Part shown: in pieces, positions 1 to 8,213 of the stretch | Layout: every line of letters starts with the position of its first letter | Numbering within the stretch: the first letter of the stretch is position 1 | DNA from: Rhizobium anhuiense | GTDB lineage: Bacteria; Pseudomonadota; Alphaproteobacteria; Rhizobiales; Rhizobiaceae | Length of the DNA stretch: 64,000 bases | Direction of reading: 5' to 3' | Assembly (NCBI RefSeq): GCF_003985145.1 | Contig: NZ_ML133531.1 | Location: forward strand, 124,001 to 188,000 | Position numbers and translations under genes: made by a program | The notes under the pieces: model-generated | Seen by the model: the letters and a program-made list of their open reading frames with translations, nothing else | What the model was told of the DNA's origin: nothing | Database searches by the model: none

Positions 1-129
1 ATTCCGGCGAATTTCAATATTCCCTCGCCGTTGATGAACGACGAACTGACCGAGGACGAAGACCCGATCACCCAGATGGACCTCGAGGAATTGGGGTTGT
101 TGGCGCCGCGCGGCACCTCTGAAGATTGA
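1..129 (+). CDS. scpB: ScpB, C-terminal fragment
   Basis: Only the last 42 codons of a gene that starts before the window are present. They are open from base 1 to a TGA at 127-129 and encode an acidic tail rich in Asp and Glu. In rhizobia the gene directly upstream of tatA is scpB, the segregation and condensation protein that works with SMC and ScpA in chromosome organisation, and this tail fits what I recall of rhizobial ScpB C-termini. The fragment has no domain that would prove the call, so it rests on position and tail resemblance. Confidence 0.6.
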   Translation: MPANFNIPSPLMNDELTEDEDPITQMDLEELGLLAPRGTSED

Positions 130-311
130 GGGGTTTGCGTCTTGCTTTTGCCATGCATGGCGAAAACAATAGAACCAGCACTTTTCGGCGGGTCAATGGC
201 TTGTCACAAAGGGCGATACCGTGACATTAAGCGCAGTTCAAAGGGCTTGATGTTGGAAACGGTGTCGGAAATCCTTACATCGTGGGAACATAGAAACAGG
301 GAGTTAGCGTA

Positions 312-503
312 ATGGGTTCTTTTAGCATGTGGCACTGGCTGATCGTTCTGGTCATCGTGCTGTTGTTGTTCGGTCGCGGCAAGATTCCGGAACTGATGGG
401 CGACGTTGCCAAGGGCATCAAGAGCTTCAAGAAGGGCATGACGGACGAGGACGCGCCGGATACGGCAAAGACCGTCGATCACAAGGCCGACGAAACGAAG
501 TAA
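312..503 (+). CDS. tatA: Twin-arginine translocase subunit TatA
   Basis: A 63-residue protein with one N-terminal membrane helix (about residues 7-20), the short [11 protein letters not shown] hinge, an amphipathic helix and a charged tail, which is the standard TatA plan. TatA oligomers form the transport pore for folded proteins in the inner membrane. It is followed by tatB after 51 bp and then tatC, the usual rhizobial tatABC order, and is presumably co-transcribed with them. Confidence 0.96.
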
Positions 504-554
504 CCAAGTCCGGGAAAAAGCGCAGCCCCCGCGCTTCCCGTCCAGGAGCCTTGC

Positions 555-1166
555 ATGTTCGATATTGGCTGGACCGAGCTTTTGGTCATTGCGGTCGTAC
601 TGATCGTGGTGGTCGGTCCGAAGGATTTGCCGCCGATGCTGCGCGCTTTCGGCAAGATGACGCAGCGCGCCCGTAAGGTCGCGGGTGAATTTCGTGCGCA
701 GTTCGACGAAGCGTTGCGCGAAGCCGAGCTTGACGATGTCCGCCAGACGATCAGCGACGCCCAGAAGCTCAACCCGGTCAACAGCCTGCGCGAGGCGATG
801 AACCCGCTTCGCCAGATGGGCAACGAGATCAAGGCCGACCTGCAGAAGTCGACCGTGGTCACGGAAAACAAGACCGAGGTGCCGGCTGCTGCTGTCTCGG
901 CTCCGACGCCGTCGATGAGCCTGCCGGAAACGCCGCCGCTGGTGCCGGCGCCTGCGCAGCCTGAACCCGTCGCAGCAGCGATCGTCCAGGCCGATACGGT
1001 TGCCGCCAAGCCGAAACCCGTGCGCAAGCCGCGCCTCAAGGCTACCGACAAGGTCGATGCTGCGGCGGCCGTTGCCGTGCCCGTGGAAAAACCGAAGCGC
1101 ACGACGGCAGTCAAAAAGACTGCAACGCCGAAGAAGCCGGCGCAGACGAAGAAGGACGAGGCATGA
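555..1166 (+). CDS. tatB: Twin-arginine translocase subunit TatB
   Basis: A 203-residue protein starting MFDIGWTELLVIAVVLIVVV, the TatB signature with the membrane helix at the extreme N-terminus followed by GPKDLPPMLRAFGK. An amphipathic helix follows, then a long Ala/Pro/Lys-rich tail from about residue 115 that is typical of alphaproteobacterial TatB. TatB forms the twin-arginine signal receptor with TatC. Its stop overlaps the start of tatC by 4 bp (ATGA), indicating translational coupling. Confidence 0.96.
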   Translation: MFDIGWTELLVIAVVLIVVVGPKDLPPMLRAFGKMTQRARKVAGEFRAQFDEALREAELDDVRQTISDAQKLNPVNSLREAMNPLRQMGNEIKADLQKSTVVTENKTEVPAAAVSAPTPSMSLPETPPLVPAPAQPEPVAAAIVQADTVAAKPKPVRKPRLKATDKVDAAAAVAVPVEKPKRTTAVKKTATPKKPAQTKKDEA

Positions 1167-1990
1167 GCGGTGATATCGAAGACAAGCCGCAGCCGTTGAT
1201 CGAGCACCTGATGGAGCTGCGCACGCGGCTGATGTGGTCGATCGGCGCGTTTTTCGTCGCCTTCATCATATGCTTCTTTTTTGCCAAGCACCTCTTCAAC
1301 TATCTGGTCATTCCTTACAAGACGGCCGTGGAATGGGCGCATCTCGACGTCGAGAAGGCCCAGCTGATCTACACCGCGCCGCAGGAATTCTTCTTCACCC
1401 AGGTCAAGGTGGCGATGTTCGGCGGTCTCGTGGTCGCTTTCCCGATCATTGCCGCCCAGGTCTACAAGTTCGTGGCGCCGGGCCTCTACAAGAACGAGCG
1501 TCAGGCCTTCCTGCCGTTCCTGATCGCCTCGCCGGTCCTGTTCCTGATGGGCGCGGCACTCGTCTATTTCTTCTTCACGCCGATGGTCATGTGGTTCTTC
1601 CTGTCGATGCAGCAGGCGCCGGGTCATGACGAGGTGGCGATTTCGCTGATGCCGAAGGTCTCGGAATATCTGAGCCTCATCATGACGCTGGTCTTCTCCT
1701 TCGGCCTCGTCTTCCAGCTTCCCGTCGTCACCACGCTGCTTGCCCGTGTTGGCCTGCTGACGTCGCAATGGCTTGCCGAAAAGCGCAAGTTCGCCATCGT
1801 CCTCGCCTTCGTCGTTGCTGCCGTGCTGACGCCGCCGGACCCGATGTCTCAGATCGGCCTTGCGATACCGACGATCCTTCTCTACGAGATTTCCATCTAT
1901 GCGGCGCGACTCGTGGAGCGCCAGCGTGCCCGGCAGGCGGTCGAAAAGGACACCGGATCCGCGGACGTTGCCAAGACGGACAGCGTCTGA
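1163..1990 (+). CDS. tatC: Twin-arginine translocase subunit TatC
   Basis: A 275-residue polytopic membrane protein. The N-terminal block (KPQPLIEHLMELRTRL, residues 8-23) is the conserved TatC motif that binds the twin-arginine signal peptide, and about six hydrophobic segments follow. The conserved loop with FxxPL-like and DPMSQ motifs is visible near residue 223. Start chosen as the ATG overlapping the tatB stop. TatC is the core receptor of the Tat translocon. Confidence 0.96.
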   Translation: MSGDIEDKPQPLIEHLMELRTRLMWSIGAFFVAFIICFFFAKHLFNYLVIPYKTAVEWAHLDVEKAQLIYTAPQEFFFTQVKVAMFGGLVVAFPIIAAQVYKFVAPGLYKNERQAFLPFLIASPVLFLMGAALVYFFFTPMVMWFFLSMQQAPGHDEVAISLMPKVSEYLSLIMTLVFSFGLVFQLPVVTTLLARVGLLTSQWLAEKRKFAIVLAFVVAAVLTPPDPMSQIGLAIPTILLYEISIYAARLVERQRARQAVEKDTGSADVAKTDSV

Positions 1991-2089
1991 GCGGCGATCC
2001 CAATCCCCTTTGTGAACGCTGCTTAACATCCGGTCGAGGCCCGTCAGGCCTTGGCCGGGTCATTTCTGTTGCAACGACCTGGAACGACG

Positions 2090-3373
2090 ATGCTCGATAT
2101 CAAATGGATCCGTGAGAATCCCGAAGCGCTCGATGCCGCCCTTGCCAAGCGCGGTGCGGAGCCTCTGGCCCAAAGTCTCGTCGCCCTCGATGAAAAGCGC
2201 CGCTCCGCCGTGCAGAAGGCGCAGGATTTGCTGTCCCGCCGCAACATCGCCTCCAAGGAGATCGGCGCGGCGATGGCCCAGAAGAACGGCGAGCTTGCCG
2301 AGAAGTTGAAGGCCGAGGTCGCCGAACTGAAGACCCTGCTGCCGGCGGTCGAGGAAGAAGACCGGCAGCTGACGGCCGAACTCAACGACGCGCTCTCGCG
2401 CATCCCGAACATTCCCTTCGACGACGTCCCGGTCGGCAAGGACGAGCATGACAATGTCGTCACCCGCACCGTCGGCGAAAAGCCGCGTTGGAACCATGCG
2501 CCGAAGGAGCACTTCGAAATCGGCGAGGCGCTCGGCTATATGGATTTCGAGCGCGCCGCCAAGCTCTCCGGCTCGCGCTTCACGGTTCTGACCGGGCCGC
2601 TCGCCAAGCTCGAGCGCGCGCTCGGCCAGTTCATGATCGATCTCCACACCAGCGAGCACGGCTATACCGAAGTCAGCTCGCCCCTGATGGTGCGCGACGA
2701 GGCCGTCTATGGCACTGCCCAACTGCCGAAATTCGCCGAGGATCTCTTCAGGACGACGGACGGCCGCTGGCTGATCCCGACGGCCGAAGTGACGCTCACC
2801 AATCTGGTGCGCGAAGAAATCCTCGATCAGGACAAGCTGCCGCTCCGCTTCACCGCATTGACGCCGTCTTTCCGCTCGGAAGCGGGATCCGCCGGCCGCG
2901 ATACGCGTGGCATGCTGCGCCAGCACCAGTTCTGGAAATGCGAACTCGTCTCGATCACCGACGCCGAGAGCGCCGTTGCCGAGCACGAACGGATGACCGC
3001 CTGCGCCGAGGAGGTGCTGAAACGCCTCGGCCTGCATTTCCGCACCATGACGCTTTGCACCGGCGACATGGGCTTCGGTTCGCGCAAGACTTACGACCTC
3101 GAAGTCTGGCTGCCGGGACAGAATGCCTTCCGCGAAATTTCCTCCTGCTCGGTCTGCGGTGATTTTCAGGGCCGGCGGATGAATGCGCGCTACCGCGGCA
3201 AGGATGACAAGAACAACAGGTTCGTCCACACGCTGAACGGTTCCGGCACCGCCGTCGGTCGCTGCCTGATCGCTGTCCTTGAAAATTATCTGAACGAGGA
3301 CGGCTCCGTCACGATTCCGGACGTTTTGCTCCCCTATATGGGCGGATTGACCAAGATCGAACGGGCGGCCTGA
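2090..3373 (+). CDS. serS: Seryl-tRNA synthetase
   Basis: A 427-residue class II aminoacyl-tRNA synthetase that charges tRNA-Ser and tRNA-Sec. The N-terminal MLDIKWIRENPEAL block and the following coiled-coil arm (about residues 30-105) contact the tRNA. Class II motif 2 (FRSEAGSAGRDTRGMLRQHQ) and motif 3 (GTAVGRCLIAVLENY) are intact. I chose the ATG at 2090 because homology starts there; an in-frame TTG at 2051 would add 13 unrelated residues. It is followed by surE after 4 bp. Confidence 0.97.
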   Translation: MLDIKWIRENPEALDAALAKRGAEPLAQSLVALDEKRRSAVQKAQDLLSRRNIASKEIGAAMAQKNGELAEKLKAEVAELKTLLPAVEEEDRQLTAELNDALSRIPNIPFDDVPVGKDEHDNVVTRTVGEKPRWNHAPKEHFEIGEALGYMDFERAAKLSGSRFTVLTGPLAKLERALGQFMIDLHTSEHGYTEVSSPLMVRDEAVYGTAQLPKFAEDLFRTTDGRWLIPTAEVTLTNLVREEILDQDKLPLRFTALTPSFRSEAGSAGRDTRGMLRQHQFWKCELVSITDAESAVAEHERMTACAEEVLKRLGLHFRTMTLCTGDMGFGSRKTYDLEVWLPGQNAFREISSCSVCGDFQGRRMNARYRGKDDKNNRFVHTLNGSGTAVGRCLIAVLENYLNEDGSVTIPDVLLPYMGGLTKIERAA

Positions 3374-3377
3374 GGCG

Positions 3378-4151
3378 ATGCGCATCCTGCTTACGAATGA
3401 CGACGGCATTCACGCCGAAGGGCTCGCCGCCCTGGAGCGGATCGCGCGCACGCTGTCCGACGATGTCTGGATCGTTGCGCCCGAAACCGACCAGAGCGGC
3501 CTGGCCCATTCGCTGAGCCTGTCTGAACCGTTGCGGCTGCGCAAGATTTCCGACAAGCATTTCGCGCTGCGCGGCACGCCGACCGATTGCGTCATCATGG
3601 GCATCCGGCAGGTGATGGACATCAAGCCGGATCTCGTGCTGTCAGGCGTCAATTCAGGTTCGAACGTTGCCGACGACGTCACCTATTCCGGCACGATCGC
3701 CGGCGCCATCGAGGGCACGATGCAGGGCGTGCGCTCCTTCGCGCTGAGCCAGGCCTATCTCTATGAGGACGGCGCGCGCATCGTGCCGTGGGAGGTCTGC
3801 GAAACGCATGCCCCAGCGCTCCTGGAAAAGCTGATGGTGCTGGACCTGCCGGAGGGCACGTTCCTCAATCTCAATTTCCCGAACTGCCGTCCCGACGAGG
3901 TCGATGGCGCGGAGGTGACCATGCAGGGCAAGCTCGCCTTCAACCTGCAGGTCGACGCGCGCTCCGATGGCCGGGGCTTTCCCTACTACTGGCTGAAGTT
4001 CGGCGAACGCGCCGGCGCCTTCATCGAAGGCACCGATATTCACGCCTTGAAGCATAATAAGATCTCGGTAACGCCTTTGAAACTTGATCTGACCGATTAT
4101 TCCGTGACGGACCGCGTGGCGCGGGCCTTGGGATACGGAGCACAAGTTTGA
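3378..4151 (+). CDS. surE: 5'/3'-nucleotidase SurE
   Basis: A 257-residue protein beginning MRILLTNDDGIHAEGL, with the metal-binding NDDG motif of SurE at residues 7-10 and the conserved APETDQSGLAHS and GTPTDCV blocks. SurE removes phosphate from nucleoside monophosphates and is linked to stationary-phase survival. It lies between serS and pcm; surE-pcm is a classic pair, and the stop overlaps the pcm TTG start by 4 bp. Confidence 0.97.
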   Translation: MRILLTNDDGIHAEGLAALERIARTLSDDVWIVAPETDQSGLAHSLSLSEPLRLRKISDKHFALRGTPTDCVIMGIRQVMDIKPDLVLSGVNSGSNVADDVTYSGTIAGAIEGTMQGVRSFALSQAYLYEDGARIVPWEVCETHAPALLEKLMVLDLPEGTFLNLNFPNCRPDEVDGAEVTMQGKLAFNLQVDARSDGRGFPYYWLKFGERAGAFIEGTDIHALKHNKISVTPLKLDLTDYSVTDRVARALGYGAQV

Positions 4152-4801
4152 CGGCTAAACTGGCGGAGAAGGAGGGCTTTGCGGCGCTCGTCCTCAGATT
4201 GCGTGCCGAAGGCATCTCCGACCTCGATCTGCTGACGGCGGTCGAGCAGACGCAGCGGTCACTGTTCGTGCCGCCGCAATTCGCCGACGACGCCTATTCG
4301 AGCCGGACGATACCGATCGAATGCGGCTCCTTCCTCGAAGGCATCGATTTTGCCGTCCGCATCCTGCATCACCTGAAGCTCAAACCAGGACAGCGCGTTC
4401 TGGAGATCGGCACCGGCAGCGGCTTTACCGCCGCCGTCATGGGCCGCATGGCCGAGCGTGTTCTGTCCATCGACCGCTACAAGACGCTGACCACGGCAGC
4501 GCAGCGACGCATGGAATCGCTTGGTCTGCGCAGCGTCATCGTTCGCCATGCCGACGGAAGCGCCGGCATGCAGGGAGAGGGAACTTTCGACCGCATCCTG
4601 GTGACGGCCGCCTTCAATGCCATGCCGCGCTTTTATACCGACCAGCTCGTTTCCGGCGGTTCGATGATCGCGCCACTGATGATTTCAGAAAACGAGTGCC
4701 GCATGGTGCGGCTGACGAAAACCGGCAGCCGTTTCGAACGCGAGGAACTGTTCGAAGCTCCCTATCTGCCGATCGTTCCGCGGCTTGCCTCGCTGCTGTA
4801 G
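4148..4801 (+). CDS. pcm: Protein-L-isoaspartate O-methyltransferase
   Basis: A 217-residue SAM-dependent methyltransferase that repairs isoaspartyl residues in aged proteins. Motif I (VLEIGTGSGFTAAVM) lies near residues 84-98, and the FVPPQFADDAYSSRTIPI region resembles the isoaspartate-binding part of the family. The start is a TTG overlapping the surE stop, which favours coupled translation. The 217 bp that follow, up to the next gene, show no further coding region and probably hold the promoter of the lipoprotein gene. Confidence 0.93.
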   Translation: MTAKLAEKEGFAALVLRLRAEGISDLDLLTAVEQTQRSLFVPPQFADDAYSSRTIPIECGSFLEGIDFAVRILHHLKLKPGQRVLEIGTGSGFTAAVMGRMAERVLSIDRYKTLTTAAQRRMESLGLRSVIVRHADGSAGMQGEGTFDRILVTAAFNAMPRFYTDQLVSGGSMIAPLMISENECRMVRLTKTGSRFEREELFEAPYLPIVPRLASLL

Positions 4802-5018
4802 GGCCTGGCTGCCGCAGGCATAAATGTTTTTCGGCCGGATCGGCCTGAAATCTGAATATGCATCACAATCAGAAAAGCGCTCGAAGTTTTGGGCATCATG
4901 CTCTGCGCACTGCGATTTTTTACCCCTAAGCCTATGGTTATCAACTTCTCAAAAATATCGCACTGATTCCAGCATCTTAACCGCGTGGTAATACTAACGC
5001 GTTTTAATAGACTCACAA

Positions 5019-6650
5019 ATGGTTGCGTTCTCAGTGGGTCGAGTCATGCGTTTCAGTCTTTCGCCAAAGTTCGGGAAGTCGGCCGGTAATCTTCTGGTTG
5101 TTGGCCTGCTGGCAAGTGCCGCAACGGGCTGCAGTTCCGATGTGACACGGTTTGGCGGCTTGTTTTCCTCCTCAGGGCAGGATCAGATCACCACAAGTTC
5201 CATTCCGCGCAGGAATATGAACGGTTCTCAGGGTGATCCGGTGCCGCGTGCCGATCTCGGCGGTTCGGCCGTTGCGAGCCAGCAGGGCTATGGCGGCGGC
5301 AATGACGCGCTGAATCAGCCTTATCCCGCCCGCCCAAGTTACGATCCGATCCGCGCGTCGAGCTCGAGCGCGCGTCTGGCTTCCGCGCCGGTCTCGGTAC
5401 AGCGGACAGAACTTGCCGCACCGTCGGCTGTGGCGCCATCCCGCCAGCGGGAAAAGGAAGTTGCGCTCGCCCAGCCTTTCCCGGCTACGCCGCAGGCTGA
5501 AAAGCCGCGGTTGGTGGCGCCGGCGGCACCCAAGGTGACGCCCGATTCTTTGACGACAGGCACGACGCCGAGGGTTTCCGGCTGGTCCGCAACCAATGCC
5601 CCTTCGGTGACGCTGCGTCCGGGTGAAAACATTGCCACGCTCTCCAGGCGCTTCGGTGTTCCGGAAAAGGAAATCCTTCGCGTCAACAATCTGAAGACCG
5701 CATCTGCCGCCCAACCCGGCCAGGCGATCCTGATCCCGACCTTCAACGGCGGCAATGCCGCCAAGGCGGCATCGCAGACGGCCGATCTCTCCAAGCCCGG
5801 CAAGCTGCCGGAGCCGGTCAAGGCGCCGGAGCAGAATGTCGCTGTCGTTCCAGGCGCCAATTCCGCCCGCGACAAGACCATGGCGAACGCCGATGTCACC
5901 GGCAAGCTTCCGGTCGGCGCCGGCAAGGATCCGAAAGCGCCCGCCGGCACCTATGTCGTCAAGCAAGGCGATTCGCTGGCAAAGATCGCCAAGGCGACCG
6001 GTACCAATGTCGACGATCTCAAGGTCGCCAATAGTCTTTCGGCTAGCTCGCTGCGCGTCGGTCAAGCCCTGAAGATCCCGAACGGCACCGCCGACAACAT
6101 CAAGACCGCCTCGATCCCGGCCGAGAAGGTCGATCCGAAGCCGACCCAGCCGGCTGCCGCCCAGCAGACGGCTTCCGTTCAGCCCGCGCCCTACAAGGCG
6201 CCGGCTGCCACCCAGACCGTCGACGATGTCGAGAAGAAGTCGGACGTCAGCTCCGACGCGCCGGAATCGACCGGCATCGGCAAATATCGCTGGCCGGTGC
6301 GCGGCCAGGTCATTGCTTCATACGGCGCCAACGTCAACGGCAACCGCAATGACGGCATCGATATTTCGGTACCGCAGGGCACGCCGATCAAGGCTGCCGA
6401 AAACGGCGTCGTCATCTATGCCGGCAACGGCCTGAAGGAACTCGGCAACACGGTTCTCGTCCGTCACGACGACGGCACCGTCACCGTCTACGGCAACGCC
6501 GATACGCTGAGCGTCACTCGCGGCCAGAAGATCCAGCGCGGCCAGACCGTCGCGGTCTCCGGAATGAGCGGCGACGTCAAGCAGCCGCAGGTCCATTTCG
6601 AGGTGCGCAAGGACGCGTCCCCGGTCAACCCGATGACTTTCCTGGAATAG
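5019..6650 (+). CDS. LysM/M23 lipoprotein, NlpD/EnvC-like
   Basis: A 543-residue envelope protein. After the second Met (codon 10, ATG at 5046) comes a signal peptide ending in a lipobox (LASAATGC), so the mature protein should be an acylated lipoprotein. Two LysM modules follow (about residues 195-240 and 312-352), joined by Pro/Ala-rich linkers, then a C-terminal M23/LytM domain (about 425-543). The HxH motif of active M23 enzymes is present as VHFEV near the end, but the first metal site reads NDGIDI where active enzymes usually have HxGxD. It may therefore be an amidase activator like NlpD rather than an active endopeptidase. Its position after surE-pcm is the usual nlpD locus. Confidence 0.85.
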   Translation: MVAFSVGRVMRFSLSPKFGKSAGNLLVVGLLASAATGCSSDVTRFGGLFSSSGQDQITTSSIPRRNMNGSQGDPVPRADLGGSAVASQQGYGGGNDALNQPYPARPSYDPIRASSSSARLASAPVSVQRTELAAPSAVAPSRQREKEVALAQPFPATPQAEKPRLVAPAAPKVTPDSLTTGTTPRVSGWSATNAPSVTLRPGENIATLSRRFGVPEKEILRVNNLKTASAAQPGQAILIPTFNGGNAAKAASQTADLSKPGKLPEPVKAPEQNVAVVPGANSARDKTMANADVTGKLPVGAGKDPKAPAGTYVVKQGDSLAKIAKATGTNVDDLKVANSLSASSLRVGQALKIPNGTADNIKTASIPAEKVDPKPTQPAAAQQTASVQPAPYKAPAATQTVDDVEKKSDVSSDAPESTGIGKYRWPVRGQVIASYGANVNGNRNDGIDISVPQGTPIKAAENGVVIYAGNGLKELGNTVLVRHDDGTVTVYGNADTLSVTRGQKIQRGQTVAVSGMSGDVKQPQVHFEVRKDASPVNPMTFLE

Positions 6651-6671
6651 GTACAGCGTACCAGGAAGCGC

Positions 6672-6706
6672 AAAAGCCCGGCCACCCGCCGGGCTTTTGT
6701 TTTTTG
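6672..6706 (+). terminator. Bidirectional intrinsic terminator
   Basis: Perfect 11-bp stem AAAAGCCCGGC / GCCGGGCTTTT (6672-6682 and 6688-6698) with T residues after it. It lies between the lipoprotein gene and the convergent DUF815 gene, so it can serve both strands. Confidence 0.85.
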
Positions 6707-6741
6707 GCATGTCGTCCGAACTGCGCCTGATGCTAGGCGAT

Positions 6742-7614
6742 TTAGGCTCTGTCGATGTGAACGCGCATGCGCCCGGCCAGATCCTGGATATACTGCCAGG
6801 CGACACGGCCGGAGCGCGCGCCGCGGGTCGTCGCCCATTCCAGCGCCTCCGCATGCATCTTGCTGCGGTCGAGCCCGAGCTTGAAGTGATCGGCATAGCC
6901 GTCGATCATGCCGAGATAATCCTCCTGGCTGCATTTATGGAAGCCGAGCCAGAGGCCGAAGCGGTCGGAAAGCGAAACCTTCTCCTCGACCGCCTCCGAC
7001 GGATTGATCGCCGTCGACTGCTCGTTTTCCATCATGTGCCGCGGCAGAAGATGGCGCCGGTTGGAGGTGGCGTAGAAGAGCACATTGTCCGGTCGTCCTT
7101 CGACGCCGCCGTCGAGCGCTGCCTTCAGCGACTTGTAGGCGGTGTCGTCGTGATCGAAAGAGAGATCGTCGCAGAAGACGATCACGCGGTGCGGTGTGTC
7201 CTTCAACAGGTCGAGCAGGTTGGGAAGGCTGGCGATATCCTCGCGATGGACTTCGACCAGCTTCAGCGAGACGCCGCTTTCGCGCCTGACATCCTCGTGC
7301 ACGGCCTTGACCAGCGAGGATTTGCCCATGCCGCGCGCGCCCCAGAGCAGCACATTGTTGGCGGCATAACCGTCGGCGAAACGCACCGTATTCTCATGCA
7401 GGATGTCGCGCACGTGATCGACGCCGCGGATGAGCTTCAATGCCACCCGGTTCGGTCGCTTGACCGGCTGCAGATGCTGGCGCGATGGTGCCCAGACGAA
7501 ACAGTCGGCGGCATCCCAGTCGTTGAGGGTAGGCGCCGGTCCGGCAAGACGCTCGACGGCGTCTGCGAGCCGTCTCAGTTCGGCAAGCAGGGCTGTGTTG
7601 ATTTCCTCGGTCAT
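6742..7614 (-). CDS. DUF815-family AAA+ ATPase
   Basis: A 290-residue ATP-binding protein with a Walker A motif (GARGMGKSSL) and a Walker B-like segment (VIVFCDDLSFD). The overall layout matches the DUF815 family of proteobacterial ATPases: an N-terminal helical part, then the AAA core, then an RHLLPRHM segment. The role is unknown. It is alone on the minus strand between the lipoprotein gene and yajC. Confidence 0.82.
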   Translation of the reverse strand: MTEEINTALLAELRRLADAVERLAGPAPTLNDWDAADCFVWAPSRQHLQPVKRPNRVALKLIRGVDHVRDILHENTVRFADGYAANNVLLWGARGMGKSSLVKAVHEDVRRESGVSLKLVEVHREDIASLPNLLDLLKDTPHRVIVFCDDLSFDHDDTAYKSLKAALDGGVEGRPDNVLFYATSNRRHLLPRHMMENEQSTAINPSEAVEEKVSLSDRFGLWLGFHKCSQEDYLGMIDGYADHFKLGLDRSKMHAEALEWATTRGARSGRVAWQYIQDLAGRMRVHIDRA

Positions 7615-7820
7615 CGGTGGCCTCCTGATTTCTCACTGCGGCAATCTGCTTTGATCTTTGGATGCCGGGTACCATGGCGTTTTGACGGCGGAAAGGTTAT
7701 GAGGCAGCGGAATCGGTACTGTTTCCGGCTGTTTCTGTTGCATTCATCGAAGCGGTAACTATAGTCCGGCAACCTGAAAAGAGAGGCGGAGTTCCGCCGC
7801 CCAAGCCTGAGGAGTTTAGC

Positions 7821-8168
7821 ATGTTCATCACCCCGGCATTCGCCCAGAGCGCGACCGATACCGCAACGGGATTCGGCGGCTCCGGTTTCGAAATGATCAT
7901 CCTGTTCGTGCCGCTGATGGTCGTCTGGTACTTCCTGCTGATCCGTCCGCAGCGCGCACAGGCAAAAAAGCGTGAGGAGACCCTGAAGGCGATCCGTCGC
8001 GGCGACCAGGTCGTCACCGGTGGCGGTCTCGTCGGTAAGGTCACCAAGGTCATCGACGACAAGGAAGTTGAAGTCGAGATCGCTGAAGGCGTTCGCGTGC
8101 GTATCGTCCGCAGCGGCATTTCGGACGTCCGCGTCAAGGGTGAACCAGTCAAGGCCGACGCAGCGTAA
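7821..8168 (+). CDS. yajC: Sec translocase accessory subunit YajC
   Basis: A 115-residue protein with one membrane helix (about residues 26-45, ending WYFLLIRPQRAQAKKREE, the YajC hallmark) and a small cytoplasmic domain containing GDQVVTGGGLVGKV. YajC associates with SecDF in the holo-translocon. It lies 45 bp upstream of the secDF fusion, the standard arrangement. Confidence 0.96.
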   Translation: MFITPAFAQSATDTATGFGGSGFEMIILFVPLMVVWYFLLIRPQRAQAKKREETLKAIRRGDQVVTGGGLVGKVTKVIDDKEVEVEIAEGVRVRIVRSGISDVRVKGEPVKADAA

Positions 8169-8213
8169 CAAGCGATAACGGCAGGACCGCCGGATCGGAA
8201 GATCGTCGAGAGA

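Noticed and set aside
6697..7758. 353-codon plus-strand open frame opposite the DUF815 gene
   Set aside because: The minus-strand frame has Walker A and B motifs and family layout; the plus frame has neither.
8010..8030. GTCACCGGTGGC in yajC resembling the palindrome core
   Set aside because: Only the GC-rich centre matches; the flanking AT..AT positions do not, and it is in host coding DNA. It shows that the 8-bp centre alone is not significant.
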